This document shows, one piece after another, positions 24,888-33,940 of a DNA stretch of 64,000 nucleotides (position 1 is the stretch's first letter; each line of letters opens with the position of its first letter). The stretch is from assembly GCF_965661665.1 (NCBI RefSeq), contig NZ_CBFIEO010000008.1, positions 1 through 64,000 on the forward strand, read 5' to 3'. The notes under the pieces were generated by a model. It had not been told where the DNA came from, did no database searches, and saw only the letters and a program-made list of their open reading frames with translations. The translations under genes and the position numbers were made by a program. The stretch comes from Cognatiyoonia sp965661665 (GTDB taxonomy: Bacteria > Pseudomonadota > Alphaproteobacteria > Rhodobacterales > Rhodobacteraceae).

Positions 24888-25766
24888 ATGCTGAATTGGG
24901 ATGACATGCGCGTTTTTCTTGGGGTTGCCCGGGCTGAACGGCTGAGTGCGGCCGCCCCGAAGCTCAAGATGGACCCTGCCACACTCAGCCGACGTATCAT
25001 GCGGCTTGAACAAACCATGGGCCAAACGCTGTTTGTGAAATCGCCGCAGGGCTATCGCCTGACAGATGCGGGCCAACGGATATTAGAAGAGGCGTCGGAA
25101 GCCGAAACAGCACTGATGCGCGCCTTTGATGCCTCTGCGCGGTCTGGAACGGCGCTTTCGGGTCAAATTCGGATCGGCGCGCCGGATGGCTGCGCAGGGT
25201 ATTTGCTGCCGCAGGTCTGCGCCAAGATTCAGGCAGACAATCCAGAGCTGGAGATACAAATCCTGTCGCTCCCGCGGGTGGTGAACCTGTCCCAGCGGGA
25301 GGCGGACATGGCGATCACCGTTAGCCCACCCAGCACGGGCCGCTATACCGTTCAAAAGATTACAGACTACTCCTTGCGCTTAGCGATGAGTGCGGATGCG
25401 ACCCCGCCCAAAACCTTGGCTGATCTGGGTGATCTGCCGGTCGTTGGCTACATTCAGGATATGATCTTCGACAAAGAACTTGATTATCTGGACACCTTGA
25501 AACGTCAAACGGCACAGCTCACCTCCAACTCCGTCGCTGTGCAGATGCATCTGATTCAGCAATCGCGTGGCGTTGGGTTTGTCCATGACTTCGCATTGCC
25601 CGCCTTTCCAAATCTGCGACGGGTGTTGCAGGCCGATGTTTGCTTGACCCGCAGCTATTACCTTGTCCGCCACGCCTCTGACCGTACATCCGAACGCCTG
25701 AAGACCTTTGCGGAGGCGCTCTTAGCCGGCATGCGGGCCGAAGTTAGCCGGTTAGAGGCAGCATAA
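24888..25766 (+). CDS. LysR-family regulator of the mmsA cluster
   Basis: This is a 292-residue LysR regulator. The winged helix-turn-helix lies at about residues 3-60 (MRVFLGVARAERLSAAAPKL, then LSRRIMRLEQTMGQTLF). The effector-binding domain starts with QIRIGAPDGCAGYLLPQV. Being divergent from mmsA suggests that it senses a valine intermediate and controls the cluster. This is inferred from position. Confidence 0.92.
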   Translation: MLNWDDMRVFLGVARAERLSAAAPKLKMDPATLSRRIMRLEQTMGQTLFVKSPQGYRLTDAGQRILEEASEAETALMRAFDASARSGTALSGQIRIGAPDGCAGYLLPQVCAKIQADNPELEIQILSLPRVVNLSQREADMAITVSPPSTGRYTVQKITDYSLRLAMSADATPPKTLADLGDLPVVGYIQDMIFDKELDYLDTLKRQTAQLTSNSVAVQMHLIQQSRGVGFVHDFALPAFPNLRRVLQADVCLTRSYYLVRHASDRTSERLKTFAEALLAGMRAEVSRLEAA

Positions 25767-25828
25767 CCTTGACAGACTGATCCTTCCGGTCGCAGGCTAA
25801 GAAGACAGCCAAACAAAGGAGGGCTGCT

Positions 25829-26263
25829 ATGCTCGTTCAAAAAATTCTTGCAACGAAACAAGACCTTGGAGTCATTTCCATCAAGCCAGATGCGCCGGTG
25901 GCCGATGCGGCCAACATACTTTCGTCCAAAAGGATCGGTACGGTCGTCGTGTCAGAGGATGGCGAAACGCTGCAAGGGATTTTGTCGGAGCGGGACATCG
26001 TCCGCGAACTTGGAAAGCGCGGGGCAGGGTGTTTGACTGATCCTGTTTCGGATCTGATGACACGTAAGATCGTGACCTGTTCTCAAGCTGATACCGCAGA
26101 TCGCGTGCTCGAGATGATGACCAAGGGCCGCTTCCGTCATTTGCCTGTGATGGATGATGACAAGATGATTGGCCTGATTTCTATCGGTGATATGGTCAAG
26201 GCTCGTCTGTCAGAACTGTCGATGGAAAAGGACGCCCTGCAAGGGATGATTATGGGTCACTGA
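25829..26263 (+). CDS. CBS-domain pair protein
   Basis: This protein has 144 residues made of two CBS motifs: SIKPDAPVADAANILSSKRI with VSEDGETLQGILSERDIV, and then VTCSQADTADRVLEMMTKGR with DDDKMIGLISIGDMVK. Such proteins bind adenosine nucleotides and modulate partner enzymes or act as energy sensors. There is no partner domain. AAAGGAGGG is an excellent ribosome site 6-7 nt before the ATG. The partner is unknown. Confidence 0.93.
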   Translation: MLVQKILATKQDLGVISIKPDAPVADAANILSSKRIGTVVVSEDGETLQGILSERDIVRELGKRGAGCLTDPVSDLMTRKIVTCSQADTADRVLEMMTKGRFRHLPVMDDDKMIGLISIGDMVKARLSELSMEKDALQGMIMGH

Positions 26264-26348
26264 ACCTAACGTTGCTTTTTCAAGCGGGTTGCAATCCGCC
26301 CCGCAATATTGTTGCGTGCGCGAAAGCAAGTCAGAACGAGGGTCCAGA

Positions 26349-26843
26349 ATGCGTATTGGGCTGTATCCGGGCACTTTTGATCCCATTCACCATGGGCATA
26401 TAGACATTATTCGCCGTGGCTGTTCGCTGGTGGATCGCCTCGTGATCGGTGTTGCCATCAACCGCGACAAGGGGCCGATGTTCACGCTTGAAGATCGTGT
26501 GGCGATGATCGAAGCTGAGGTAGGACCTGTCGGTGAGCAAACCGGTTGTGAGATTGTCGTGCACTCGTTTGAAAATTTGCTCATCGACTGCGCCCATGAC
26601 GTAGGTGCATCGGTGATTGTGCGGGGTTTGCGTGCGGTGGCTGACTTTGAATATGAATACCAGATGGTTGGGATGAACCGCGCTTTAGATGCCAGCGTTG
26701 AAACCGTCTTCCTAATGGCGGATGCCAAGAACCAAGCGATTGCGTCGAAACTTGTGAAAGAGATTGCCCGTCTGGGCGGTGATGTTAGCAAGTTCGTAAC
26801 GCCAGCGGTTCGGTCGGCGCTGATGGGCAAACTCAGCACCTAA
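26349..26843 (+). CDS. coaD: Phosphopantetheine adenylyltransferase
   Basis: This enzyme catalyses the fourth step of coenzyme A synthesis, the transfer of AMP to 4-phosphopantetheine. It has 164 residues. The nucleotidyltransferase signature is GTFDPIHHGHIDII. The ATP site contains VIVRGLRAVADFEYE and MNRALD, and the protein ends with VTPAVRSALM. The start is MRIGLYPG at 26349; the upstream open frame is not conserved in the family. Confidence 0.97.
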   Translation: MRIGLYPGTFDPIHHGHIDIIRRGCSLVDRLVIGVAINRDKGPMFTLEDRVAMIEAEVGPVGEQTGCEIVVHSFENLLIDCAHDVGASVIVRGLRAVADFEYEYQMVGMNRALDASVETVFLMADAKNQAIASKLVKEIARLGGDVSKFVTPAVRSALMGKLST

Positions 26844-26898
26844 AAAAGGGGCAAAGCGGTTCTCACATGCTCCTCGGGATTCCCAAACTGTTGATCGC

Positions 26899-27060
26899 TT
26901 ATGCACCGTAGACCGCGCGGGACGCGATTTTAGCGCCGTCGCCTTTGTAGATGTCGAGGTCGAGCGCGATATCAAGCGGCATCCGCTCCAGCTCTGCTTT
27001 TGTGCGCAGGTAAGTTGCCCGCTTCTGAAGTGCAGTTTGAACAGTTTTCAAGACAGACAT
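26899..27060 (-). CDS. Short DUF1127-like protein
   Basis: This is a 53-residue basic protein starting MSVLKTVQTALQKRATYLRT. Its C-terminal half is the block ELERMPLDIALDLDIYKGD, which resembles the DUF1127 pattern (a helix, Leu-Asp-Ile, then Arg- and Asp-containing turns). In Rhodobacter a short DUF1127 protein, CcaF1, binds RNA. Whether this one does is unknown. The ATG has GGAG 6 nt upstream. It stands alone between coaD and the gap terminator. Confidence 0.65.
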   Translation of the reverse strand: MSVLKTVQTALQKRATYLRTKAELERMPLDIALDLDIYKGDGAKIASRAVYGA

Positions 27061-27210
27061 GTGCGGTGCTCCTTCGGTTGAACTGCAGTTTCGCTGTGTC
27101 TTGTCCCATGATTTAGTCATGCTTCAGCGCAGCACCACTGACGGTTTCGAAATGACTTTGCATGAAATGCATGACACTGGTTGCAAGATGTCCATTTGCC
27201 CCCGAAACGC

Positions 27211-27233
27211 AAAAAGCCGCCCAGAGGACGGCT
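27211..27233 (-). terminator. Rho-independent terminator after gap (27257-28258)
   Basis: On the minus strand AGCCGTCC-TCT-GGGCGGCT forms an 8-bp stem with a 3-nt loop followed by at least four T. It lies 24 nt after the stop of the gap gene transcribed towards it. Confidence 0.8.
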
Positions 27234-27256
27234 GATTACGATGAAGTTTCAGGCGT

Positions 27257-28258
27257 TTAGATAAGTTTACCCATCGCCACAGCCGTATCGGACATGCGGT
27301 TAGAGAAGCCCCATTCGTTGTCATACCAAGTCAGGATGCGCACCATATTCCCGTCGAGGACTTTGGTCTGATCCAAATGGAAGACCGAAGAATGGGGATC
27401 ATGGTTGAAGTCGATGCTCACCATCGGCAGGTCGGTATAGCCCAACACGCTTTTCAGCGGACCGTCCGCCGCCGTTATGATGGCGTTGTTGACCTCTTCC
27501 ACAGTTGTTTCGCGGGATGCTTCAAACGTCAGATCAACAACGGAGACGTTCGGCGTCGGCACGCGGATCGCAACGCCGTCAAGCTTGCCATTGAGCTCTG
27601 GCAGCACGAGGCCAACAGCCTTGGCCGCACCGGTGGAGGTTGGGATCATCGACATCGCCGCGGCACGCGCGCGGTAAAGGTCTTTGTGCAGCGTATCCAG
27701 CGTCGGCTGATCGCCCGTGTAGCTGTGGATGGTGGTCATAAAGCCTTTGGTGATGCCGATCGCGTCGTTAAGGACTTTGGCGACAGGGGACAGGCAGTTC
27801 GTGGTGCAAGAGGCGTTGGACACAACGATATCATCGCTGGTCAGCGTGTCATGGTTCACACCGTAGACGATTGTTTTGTCTGCGTTTTTGCTAGGGGCAG
27901 AGATGAGGACGCGGCTGGAGCCATTCTCTAAATGTGGCTGGCAGGCTTCTTTGCTTGTAAAGATGCCGGTGCATTCCATCACCACATCTACATGCGACCA
28001 CGGAAGGTCCGCCGGATTGCGAATGGCGGTCACGTCGATGGGGCCACGGCCGACGTCGATTGTGGCCTCTGTCGTTTTGACTTCGGCAGGGAAGCGTCCG
28101 TGGACGGAGTCAAAGCGCAGCAAATGCGCGTTTGTCTCAACCGGACCCAAATCATTGATGGCGACAACTTCTATATCTGTGCGTCCGCTTTCGATGATCG
28201 CGCGAAGCACGTTTCGTCCGATACGTCCAAATCCATTGATTGCAACTTTGACTGCCAT
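27257..28258 (-). CDS. gap: Class I glyceraldehyde-3-phosphate dehydrogenase, NAD-type
   Basis: This enzyme of 333 residues has catalytic C151 in SNASCTTNCLSPVAK and the Rossmann start INGFGRIGRNVLRA. At the adenosine-ribose site it has N35-D36 (VVAINDLGPV), and the Asp is the usual mark of NAD preference in glycolytic GapA. It is the second of two gap genes on this strand and ends at a clear terminator. A GTTGGCGCTAAC operator-like site lies 43 bp before the start. Confidence 0.96.
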   Translation of the reverse strand: MAVKVAINGFGRIGRNVLRAIIESGRTDIEVVAINDLGPVETNAHLLRFDSVHGRFPAEVKTTEATIDVGRGPIDVTAIRNPADLPWSHVDVVMECTGIFTSKEACQPHLENGSSRVLISAPSKNADKTIVYGVNHDTLTSDDIVVSNASCTTNCLSPVAKVLNDAIGITKGFMTTIHSYTGDQPTLDTLHKDLYRARAAAMSMIPTSTGAAKAVGLVLPELNGKLDGVAIRVPTPNVSVVDLTFEASRETTVEEVNNAIITAADGPLKSVLGYTDLPMVSIDFNHDPHSSVFHLDQTKVLDGNMVRILTWYDNEWGFSNRMSDTAVAMGKLI

Positions 28259-28288
28259 AAAAGGGCCCTCCGAAATACTGCGCTGGGA

Positions 28289-28312
28289 GTTAGCGCGATT
28301 GTTGGCGCTAAC
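28289..28312. promoter_or_regulatory. Operator-like sites before gap (27257-28258)
   Basis: GTTAGCGC (28289-28296, a half site) and GTTGGCGCTAAC (28301-28312, one mismatch to the palindrome) stand close together just before the gene. They match the perfect site before edd. Confidence 0.6.
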
Positions 28313-28354
28313 ATTGCGATTTTCAGGGAAAGGTCAATGGCAGGGCAAAGCGAA

Positions 28355-28498
28355 TTACCGCCAAAAGGCGATGTATTCGATCAGGTCCAGAAGAAGTTTC
28401 ATAAAGCCAATAAGCAGCGCCGAGTCGAAAAATAGGTAATCAACGGTAAAGAGCGCGAGGATGATCGCGGCAATCCAAAGGATGAGGGTGTTGGTCAT
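28355..28498 (-). CDS. Small membrane protein between the gap genes
   Basis: This is a 47-residue protein with one or two hydrophobic helices (LILWIAAIILALFTVDYLFF, then LLIGFMKLLLDLIEYIAFWR). It begins with MTNT and has GGAG 5 nt before the ATG. As far as I remember, small proteins ending in an EY-x-x-FWR pattern occur in related roseobacters near gap. It lies 40 nt after the first gap gene, so it is probably cotranscribed. The function is unknown. Confidence 0.68.
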   Translation of the reverse strand: MTNTLILWIAAIILALFTVDYLFFDSALLIGFMKLLLDLIEYIAFWR

Positions 28499-28538
28499 GC
28501 TGCTCCGTACAGCGAAGCGGCAGGTGTTGCGAGTGTAA

Positions 28539-29540
28539 TCAGTGAAGCAGACCCATGGCGGAGGCGACATCGGCCATCCGCGCGGAGAAGCCCCACTCAT
28601 TATCGTACCACGCCAGAACCCGCACCGTGCGTCCACCGACGACCTTGGTCTGATCGGGGGCAAAGATGCTGGATTCGGTGGTGTGGTTGAAATCGATCGA
28701 GACTTTCGCCTCCGCATCATAGCTGAGCACCATGCCCATGTAGCCGTTCGCGGCTTCTGCGACGATTTCGTTCACGTCATTGGCGGTGACGTACTTGCCC
28801 GCCTCAAACGTCAGATCAACAGCACTGACATTCGGTGTCGGCACACGCATCGATGTGCCGTCAAGCTTGCCGCTGAGTTCTGGCAGCACTTCCCCCAAAG
28901 CTTTCGCGGCACCTGTGGAGGTTGGGATCATCGCCATAGCTGCAGCACGCGCGCGGTAGAGGTCTTTGTGCCGACGGTCCAGCGTTGGCTGGTCGCCTGT
29001 GTAGCTGTGGATCGTCGTCATGATCCCACGCTCAATTCCGATGGCGTCGTTCAGGACTTTGGCCAGAGGGGCGAGGCAGTTCGTGGTGCAGGACCCGTTG
29101 GAGATCATCCGCTCCTCCGCCATCAGATCGCGGTGGTTCACGCCATAGACAACGGTGCGGTCGACGTTGGTGGCAGGGGCGGAGATCAGGACTTTCTTCG
29201 CGCCACGGTCAAGGTGGACGGCGGATTTCTGACCGTCGTTGAACTTGCCTGTACATTCCAGCACGACATCCACACCGTCCCAGTCGAGTTCCTGAGGCTC
29301 ATAAGTCGACATCACGTCAATCGGGCCACGGCCTAGTTCGAGTGAGTTCCCGTCAACCTTTATGTCACCGCCAAAGCGGCCATGCACGCTGTCGTATCGA
29401 AGGAGGTGGGCATTGGTTTCAATTGGGCCAGTGGCGTTGATCTTGACCACTTGGACGTCGTTTCGCGCGGCTTCCGCGATATATGCCAAAGTACAGCGAC
29501 CGATGCGGCCAAATCCGTTAATGCCCACCGTTACTGTCAC
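28539..29540 (-). CDS. gap: Class I GAPDH, second type, predicted NADP-tolerant
   Basis: This enzyme of 333 residues has catalytic C151 in SNGSCTTNCLAPLAK. At the cofactor site it reads VVKINATGPI, so Ala36 replaces the Asp that selects NAD. Gluconeogenic GapB enzymes show a similar NA pattern. I infer NADP or dual use. The start is a GTG at 29540 with AGAGGA 8 nt upstream; the longer open frame to 29591 is not supported. It is preceded by three operator-like palindromes. Confidence 0.93.
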   Translation of the reverse strand: MTVTVGINGFGRIGRCTLAYIAEAARNDVQVVKINATGPIETNAHLLRYDSVHGRFGGDIKVDGNSLELGRGPIDVMSTYEPQELDWDGVDVVLECTGKFNDGQKSAVHLDRGAKKVLISAPATNVDRTVVYGVNHRDLMAEERMISNGSCTTNCLAPLAKVLNDAIGIERGIMTTIHSYTGDQPTLDRRHKDLYRARAAAMAMIPTSTGAAKALGEVLPELSGKLDGTSMRVPTPNVSAVDLTFEAGKYVTANDVNEIVAEAANGYMGMVLSYDAEAKVSIDFNHTTESSIFAPDQTKVVGGRTVRVLAWYDNEWGFSARMADVASAMGLLH

Positions 29541-29628
29541 AACGTACGTCCTCTCATGTCGGAGCCCTTGTGCGGCATATATCGTGCTCAAGCGGGATCA
29601 TGAAGAAAAAATGTATTTTTGTCAGTAT

Positions 29629-29693
29629 GTTATCGCAAACAATCAACGTTAGCGGTAACGAATTTCGGATTGTTCAGCGGTGGTTGCGCTAAC
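29629..29693. promoter_or_regulatory. Three operator-like palindromes before gap (28539-29540)
   Basis: GTTATCGCAAAC (29629-29640), GTTAGCGGTAAC (29648-29659) and GGTTGCGCTAAC (29682-29693) are imperfect copies of the GTTAGCGCTAAC site before edd. Their centres are 19 and 34 bp apart. Multiple spaced sites suggest looping or cooperative binding by a LacI-type regulator. Confidence 0.55.
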
Positions 29694-29756
29694 GATTGTA
29701 TTGGCATGGGTTAGAATGGCATTACCTATCAAATCTCAGAGAATCATGGAGGCCAC

Positions 29757-30716
29757 ATGAGTGGACTGCTGGCATTGTTGGATGATGTGTCTGCGATTGC
29801 GAAAGCAACAGCGGCGAGTGTGGATGATGTGGCCAGCATGGCTGCTAAGGCGGGGTCAAAGACTGCCGGGATCATTATTGATGATGCCGCAGTGACACCA
29901 AAGTATGTCGAGGGCTTGGATGCAAGCCGTGAGTTGTCGATTATTTGGAAGATCACGCGGGCATCGTTCTTCAACAAGCTTGTGATCCTTTTGCCCTCCC
30001 TTTTGCTGCTGAACGTATATGCACCTTGGTCTGTTACCTATCTCTTGATGCTCGGCGGGAGCTATCTTTGCTTTGAAGGGGCGGAGAAGGTCTTCCACGC
30101 TTTGTTCCCGCATGGGGACAAACACGTCGAAAAGGATATGGATATCGGGGATCCGCTGCATCTGGAAGAAAAGCGCGTACAAGGGGCGATCAAGACGGAT
30201 TTCATTCTGTCGGCTGAGATCATGACCATCAGCTTTGCGGCCATTCCCGCTGCGTCTTTCTGGCTCGAAACGGCCACACTCGCTGTTGTTGGGATTGCGG
30301 TGACGATTGCGGTCTATGGCTCCGTCGCGCTGATTGTGAAGATGGATGATGTGGGTCTGTGGATGGCCAAGAACGGTCGCTCCAGTGCTTCCCAGAGTTT
30401 TGGGCGTTGGTTGGTATTGGCAATGCCGAAACTGATGAAAGCCCTGTCGATCATCGGCACCGCTGCCATGCTTTGGGTCGGCGGCTCGATTATTATTCAC
30501 GGGCTTGAGGTGACGCACATCTGGGCATGGCCTTATGAGGCGATCAAGGCGCTCGCCCTGCAGTTGGCGTCCGGCATGGAAAGCGGCACGGGGTTCATCA
30601 AATGGTTGATCACCGCGACGCTGGATGGTGTGTTTGGTCTGATCTACGGACTGATCCTGATCACGATCGGCACGCGCATTGTCGCGCCGATCATGTCCCG
30701 TATCAGATTGGCTTAA
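29757..30716 (+). CDS. DUF808 (YedI-type) membrane protein
   Basis: This is a 319-residue inner-membrane protein of the DUF808 family. It begins MSGLLALLDDVSAIAKATAA, a highly conserved start, and contains YLCFEGAEKVFHALFPHG. About six hydrophobic helices follow. The function of the family is not known. It is transcribed against its neighbours and overlaps the transketolase stop by 4 nt. Confidence 0.92.
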   Translation: MSGLLALLDDVSAIAKATAASVDDVASMAAKAGSKTAGIIIDDAAVTPKYVEGLDASRELSIIWKITRASFFNKLVILLPSLLLLNVYAPWSVTYLLMLGGSYLCFEGAEKVFHALFPHGDKHVEKDMDIGDPLHLEEKRVQGAIKTDFILSAEIMTISFAAIPAASFWLETATLAVVGIAVTIAVYGSVALIVKMDDVGLWMAKNGRSSASQSFGRWLVLAMPKLMKALSIIGTAAMLWVGGSIIIHGLEVTHIWAWPYEAIKALALQLASGMESGTGFIKWLITATLDGVFGLIYGLILITIGTRIVAPIMSRIRLA

Positions 30717-32773
30717 CCCAAAAGCTCTTTCGCTTTAGCGGCTGTGGCCTCTGCCGTGATGCCGAAATTTTGGAACAGAACGCCAGCGGGTGCGGATGCG
30801 CCGAAGCTGTCCATGCCGACAAAGCCCGCCTTCTGCTCACGGCCGCGTTCGCCTAAGAGCCACTGATCCCAGCCTTGGCGCACGCCTGCCTCAATTGCGA
30901 CGCGCACAGGACCGCCGGGCAGCACGCGCTTGCGATAGCTGGCGTCTTGCTCCGCGAACACCTCCATACACGGCATGGAGACGACACGGGTGCCGATCCC
31001 TTCGGCTTGCAAAAGATCACGTGCGGCAATGGCGACGGAGACTTCGGAGCCTGTGGCCATCAGGATTACCTGACGCTTACCCTCAGCATCGGCGAGGACG
31101 TAAGCACCTTGTGCAGACAAGTTCTTGGCCTTGTGGTCCTTGCGAACTGTTGGTAGCCCCTGACGGGACAGGGCCAGAACGTGCGGCGTTTTCTTTGACG
31201 TCAGCGCACATTCCCACGCTTCTGCTGTTTCCACGATGTCCGCCGGGCGGAAGACGTGGGTGTTTGGTGTCGCGCGGAGCAGGGCGAGGTGTTCGACCGG
31301 CTGGTGCGTTGGGCCGTCTTCCCCCAGACCGATGGAGTCGTGGGTCATGACGTATGTCGTCGGCACTTCCATCAAGGCTGACAGACGCATCGCGCCACGA
31401 GCGTAGTCAGTAAAGCACATGAACGTGCCGCCGTATGGCCGCGCACCACCGTGCAGCACCATGCCGTTCATCGCTGCGGCCATGCCGTGCTCGCGAATAC
31501 CGTAGTAAATATAGCGCCCACCGCGGTTCTCTGGCTCAAAGACGCCAAGGTCGGCTGTCTTTGTGTTATTGGACCCTGTGAGGTCGGCAGAGCCGCCAAT
31601 GGTCTCTTTCAAAATCGGGTTCACGACGCCCAAGACCTTTTCGGACGCGGCGCGGGTCGCGAGTTTCGGCGCAGTCTCAACCATTTCCTTTTTGAAAGTG
31701 CGTATTGCGGAGGTGAGCTTCTTCGGCGCTTCCAGTGCGTAGGTGCGGTTGAACTCCGCCTGCTTGGCGCTGGAGAGCTTCAGGAAGCGATCCTGCCATT
31801 TGGCGCGAGCTTCTGCCCCGCGTGCGCCCATTGCTTCCCAGCCTGACTTGACGTCGGCAGGGACTTCGAACGGGCCGCCTTTCCAGCCGTAAGCGTCCTT
31901 CGCCGCTTGCAGTTGCTCTGGATCCGTCAGTGCACCGTGGCCCTTGGACGTGTCCTGCGCCGCGTGGCCAAGTGCGATATGCGTTTTGCACGCAATCATC
32001 GACGGGCGCGGGTCTTTCTGTGCGGCGACGATGGCTTTGTCGATGGCAACCGGATCATGGCCGTCGATGGAAATGACGTGCCAGCCTGATGCCTCAAACC
32101 GCATGATCTGATCGGTTTTATCCGCAAGGTCGACGGTGCCGTCGATGGTGATGTTGTTGTTGTCCCAGAAGACGATGAGGTTGCCGAGCTCGTGCTTACC
32201 TGCAAGGCCAATCGCTTCTTGGCTGACGCCTTCCATCAAGCACCCGTCGCCCGCGATCACATAGGTGCGGTGGTCGACGATCTTCTTGCCGTAGCGCGCG
32301 CGCTGGATTTCTTCAGCTATGGCAAAACCGACGGAGTTTGCAATGCCCTGGCCAAGTGGGCCAGTCGTCGTCTCAATCCCTGGCGCGTGGCCATATTCTG
32401 GGTGGCCGGCAGTCTTGGCGCCCCACTGACGGAAGTCCTTGAGTTGTTGGAGGTCCATACCCTCATACCCCGTGAGGTAGAGCAGGGAGTAAAGTAGCAT
32501 GGAGCCATGCCCCGCAGAGAGGATAAACCGGTCGCGGTCGGGCCAGTTGGCGTCCTTGGGATCAAAGCGCAGGTGCTTTTCGTACAGAACCGTTGCAACA
32601 TCTGCCATGCCGATGGGCATACCGGAGTGGCCAGAGTTCGCGGCAGCGACCGCGTCCAATGTCAGCGCCCGAATAGCGGCGGCTTTCATCCAGTGATCAG
32701 GGTGGGTGGTGCGGAGTGCGTCGATGTCCAAGGTCTGTGTCCATTTTCTGAAGGTGGAACTCTCTCGCGTCAT
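30713..32773 (-). CDS. tkt: Transketolase
   Basis: This thiamine-diphosphate enzyme of the pentose phosphate pathway has about 686 residues. Motifs are NSGHSGMPIGMADVATVLYE, the ThDP site GDGCLMEGVSQEAIGLAG with DNNNI, and the pyrimidine-domain YGGTFMCFTDYARGAMRLSA. It exchanges two-carbon units and makes glyceraldehyde 3-phosphate for the nearby gap genes. The start at the ATG at 32773 is uncertain; a TTG at 32731 is another option. The DUF808 gene separates it from the gap genes. Confidence 0.94.
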   Translation of the reverse strand: MTRESSTFRKWTQTLDIDALRTTHPDHWMKAAAIRALTLDAVAAANSGHSGMPIGMADVATVLYEKHLRFDPKDANWPDRDRFILSAGHGSMLLYSLLYLTGYEGMDLQQLKDFRQWGAKTAGHPEYGHAPGIETTTGPLGQGIANSVGFAIAEEIQRARYGKKIVDHRTYVIAGDGCLMEGVSQEAIGLAGKHELGNLIVFWDNNNITIDGTVDLADKTDQIMRFEASGWHVISIDGHDPVAIDKAIVAAQKDPRPSMIACKTHIALGHAAQDTSKGHGALTDPEQLQAAKDAYGWKGGPFEVPADVKSGWEAMGARGAEARAKWQDRFLKLSSAKQAEFNRTYALEAPKKLTSAIRTFKKEMVETAPKLATRAASEKVLGVVNPILKETIGGSADLTGSNNTKTADLGVFEPENRGGRYIYYGIREHGMAAAMNGMVLHGGARPYGGTFMCFTDYARGAMRLSALMEVPTTYVMTHDSIGLGEDGPTHQPVEHLALLRATPNTHVFRPADIVETAEAWECALTSKKTPHVLALSRQGLPTVRKDHKAKNLSAQGAYVLADAEGKRQVILMATGSEVSVAIAARDLLQAEGIGTRVVSMPCMEVFAEQDASYRKRVLPGGPVRVAIEAGVRQGWDQWLLGERGREQKAGFVGMDSFGASAPAGVLFQNFGITAEATAAKAKELLG

Positions 32774-32967
32774 ACCAATTTGAGGACGTAGTTCAAGGCC
32801 GAGAGCTAAGCCGTTCAAATCGTTCACGCTCATCAATTTGCGGGACCGAAACCAATGGCATAACCTGTCTGTGTGGGGCACGATTCGAAAATTGGTGCTG
32901 TTGAATGAGGCATTTAGCGACTGTCGTTGAAGCTGAAGGATGGTTCCAAAATGACAAGGACGGGTGA

Positions 32968-33441
32968 ATGAGCGAACTGAGCGTATTGGAAGGCAGACTA
33001 ACGGACGCGCTAAGGCGGATTTCCGCAGGTGTGGAGGCTTTGGATGCGGCGCAGGCGCCAGCAGCGGCTCCGGCGGACAGCGGGCTTGAGGCGCAATTGG
33101 CCGAGGAACGCACCGCGAATGCGCAGTTGGAAGAGCGGGTGAAGGCCCTGAAAGTGCGGCAGGACAACAAAATTGCCGAGCTTGAAGCCCGCGTGACGTC
33201 CTACAGAAAACAATTGAGCGATCTGGATGGGGAGTTGCAGACCCTGCGCACCTCTAACGCGGATTTGAACGCGATGATTGAACAGCTGCGTGGGGCTGTG
33301 ACCAGCAATGTCGCGGAACCGGAATTGGTGAACCGCGCGTTAATGGCGGAGCTTGACGCCCTGCGCGCACAACGCAGCGCCGACGCGGCAGAGGCGGACG
33401 CGATCATCGCCGATCTGAAATCACTGGTGGAGGGCGCGTAA
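32968..33441 (+). CDS. Coiled-coil protein before zapA
   Basis: This protein has 157 residues, almost entirely helical and rich in Ala, Glu and Leu, with heptad-like spacing from about residue 35 to 110. No membrane segment or enzyme motif is seen. It ends 1 nt before zapA, so the two are cotranscribed. A structural role with ZapA in division is an inference from position. Confidence 0.78.
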   Translation: MSELSVLEGRLTDALRRISAGVEALDAAQAPAAAPADSGLEAQLAEERTANAQLEERVKALKVRQDNKIAELEARVTSYRKQLSDLDGELQTLRTSNADLNAMIEQLRGAVTSNVAEPELVNRALMAELDALRAQRSADAAEADAIIADLKSLVEGA

Positions 33442-33442
33442 G

Positions 33443-33826
33443 ATGGCTCAGTTGGATATCAAGATCGGCGGTCGGACGTTTGAGGTGGCGTGCGCGGATG
33501 GGGAAGAACATTTCCTCCAAACAGCCGCAGGCATGTTGGACGAAGAGGCGGAGCATTTGTCGAGCCAGATCGGCCGCATGCCAGAATCACGGATGCTGTT
33601 GATGGCTGGTTTGATGCTGGCGGATAAGACTGCCGGCCTCGACGACAAGGTCAAAGAAGCCAACGGCCGCATCGCGCAACTTCAGGCGCGGATCGATACG
33701 CTGGAAAGCCAACCTTCCGAGACCCGCGAAGTCCGCGTCGTGCCGCCCTCCGTGACAGAAACCCTGTCCGAACTCGCCGCCTGCGCAGAAGCGATTGCCG
33801 ATGAGGTGGAGCGGAAGGCGGGGTGA
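33443..33826 (+). CDS. zapA: Cell division protein ZapA
   Basis: ZapA stabilises FtsZ filaments in the Z-ring. The protein has 127 residues. The N-terminal globular domain (LDIKIGGRTFEVACADGEEH) is followed by LMLADKTAGLDDKVKEAN and a coiled coil. The Asp/Glu-rich C-terminus is somewhat longer than in E. coli. It follows a coiled-coil gene with a 1-nt gap. Confidence 0.93.
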   Translation: MAQLDIKIGGRTFEVACADGEEHFLQTAAGMLDEEAEHLSSQIGRMPESRMLLMAGLMLADKTAGLDDKVKEANGRIAQLQARIDTLESQPSETREVRVVPPSVTETLSELAACAEAIADEVERKAG

Positions 33827-33940
33827 GTTCGGTGACTTGCTAGCTCAGTCGATTAATGTGGAAGTCTGCTGTGCGGACAGATCTTCACTCGACGATTTAA
33901 TGTTTAAAGAAGAGCCTATCCTGTATTTGGGGCCTGTCAT

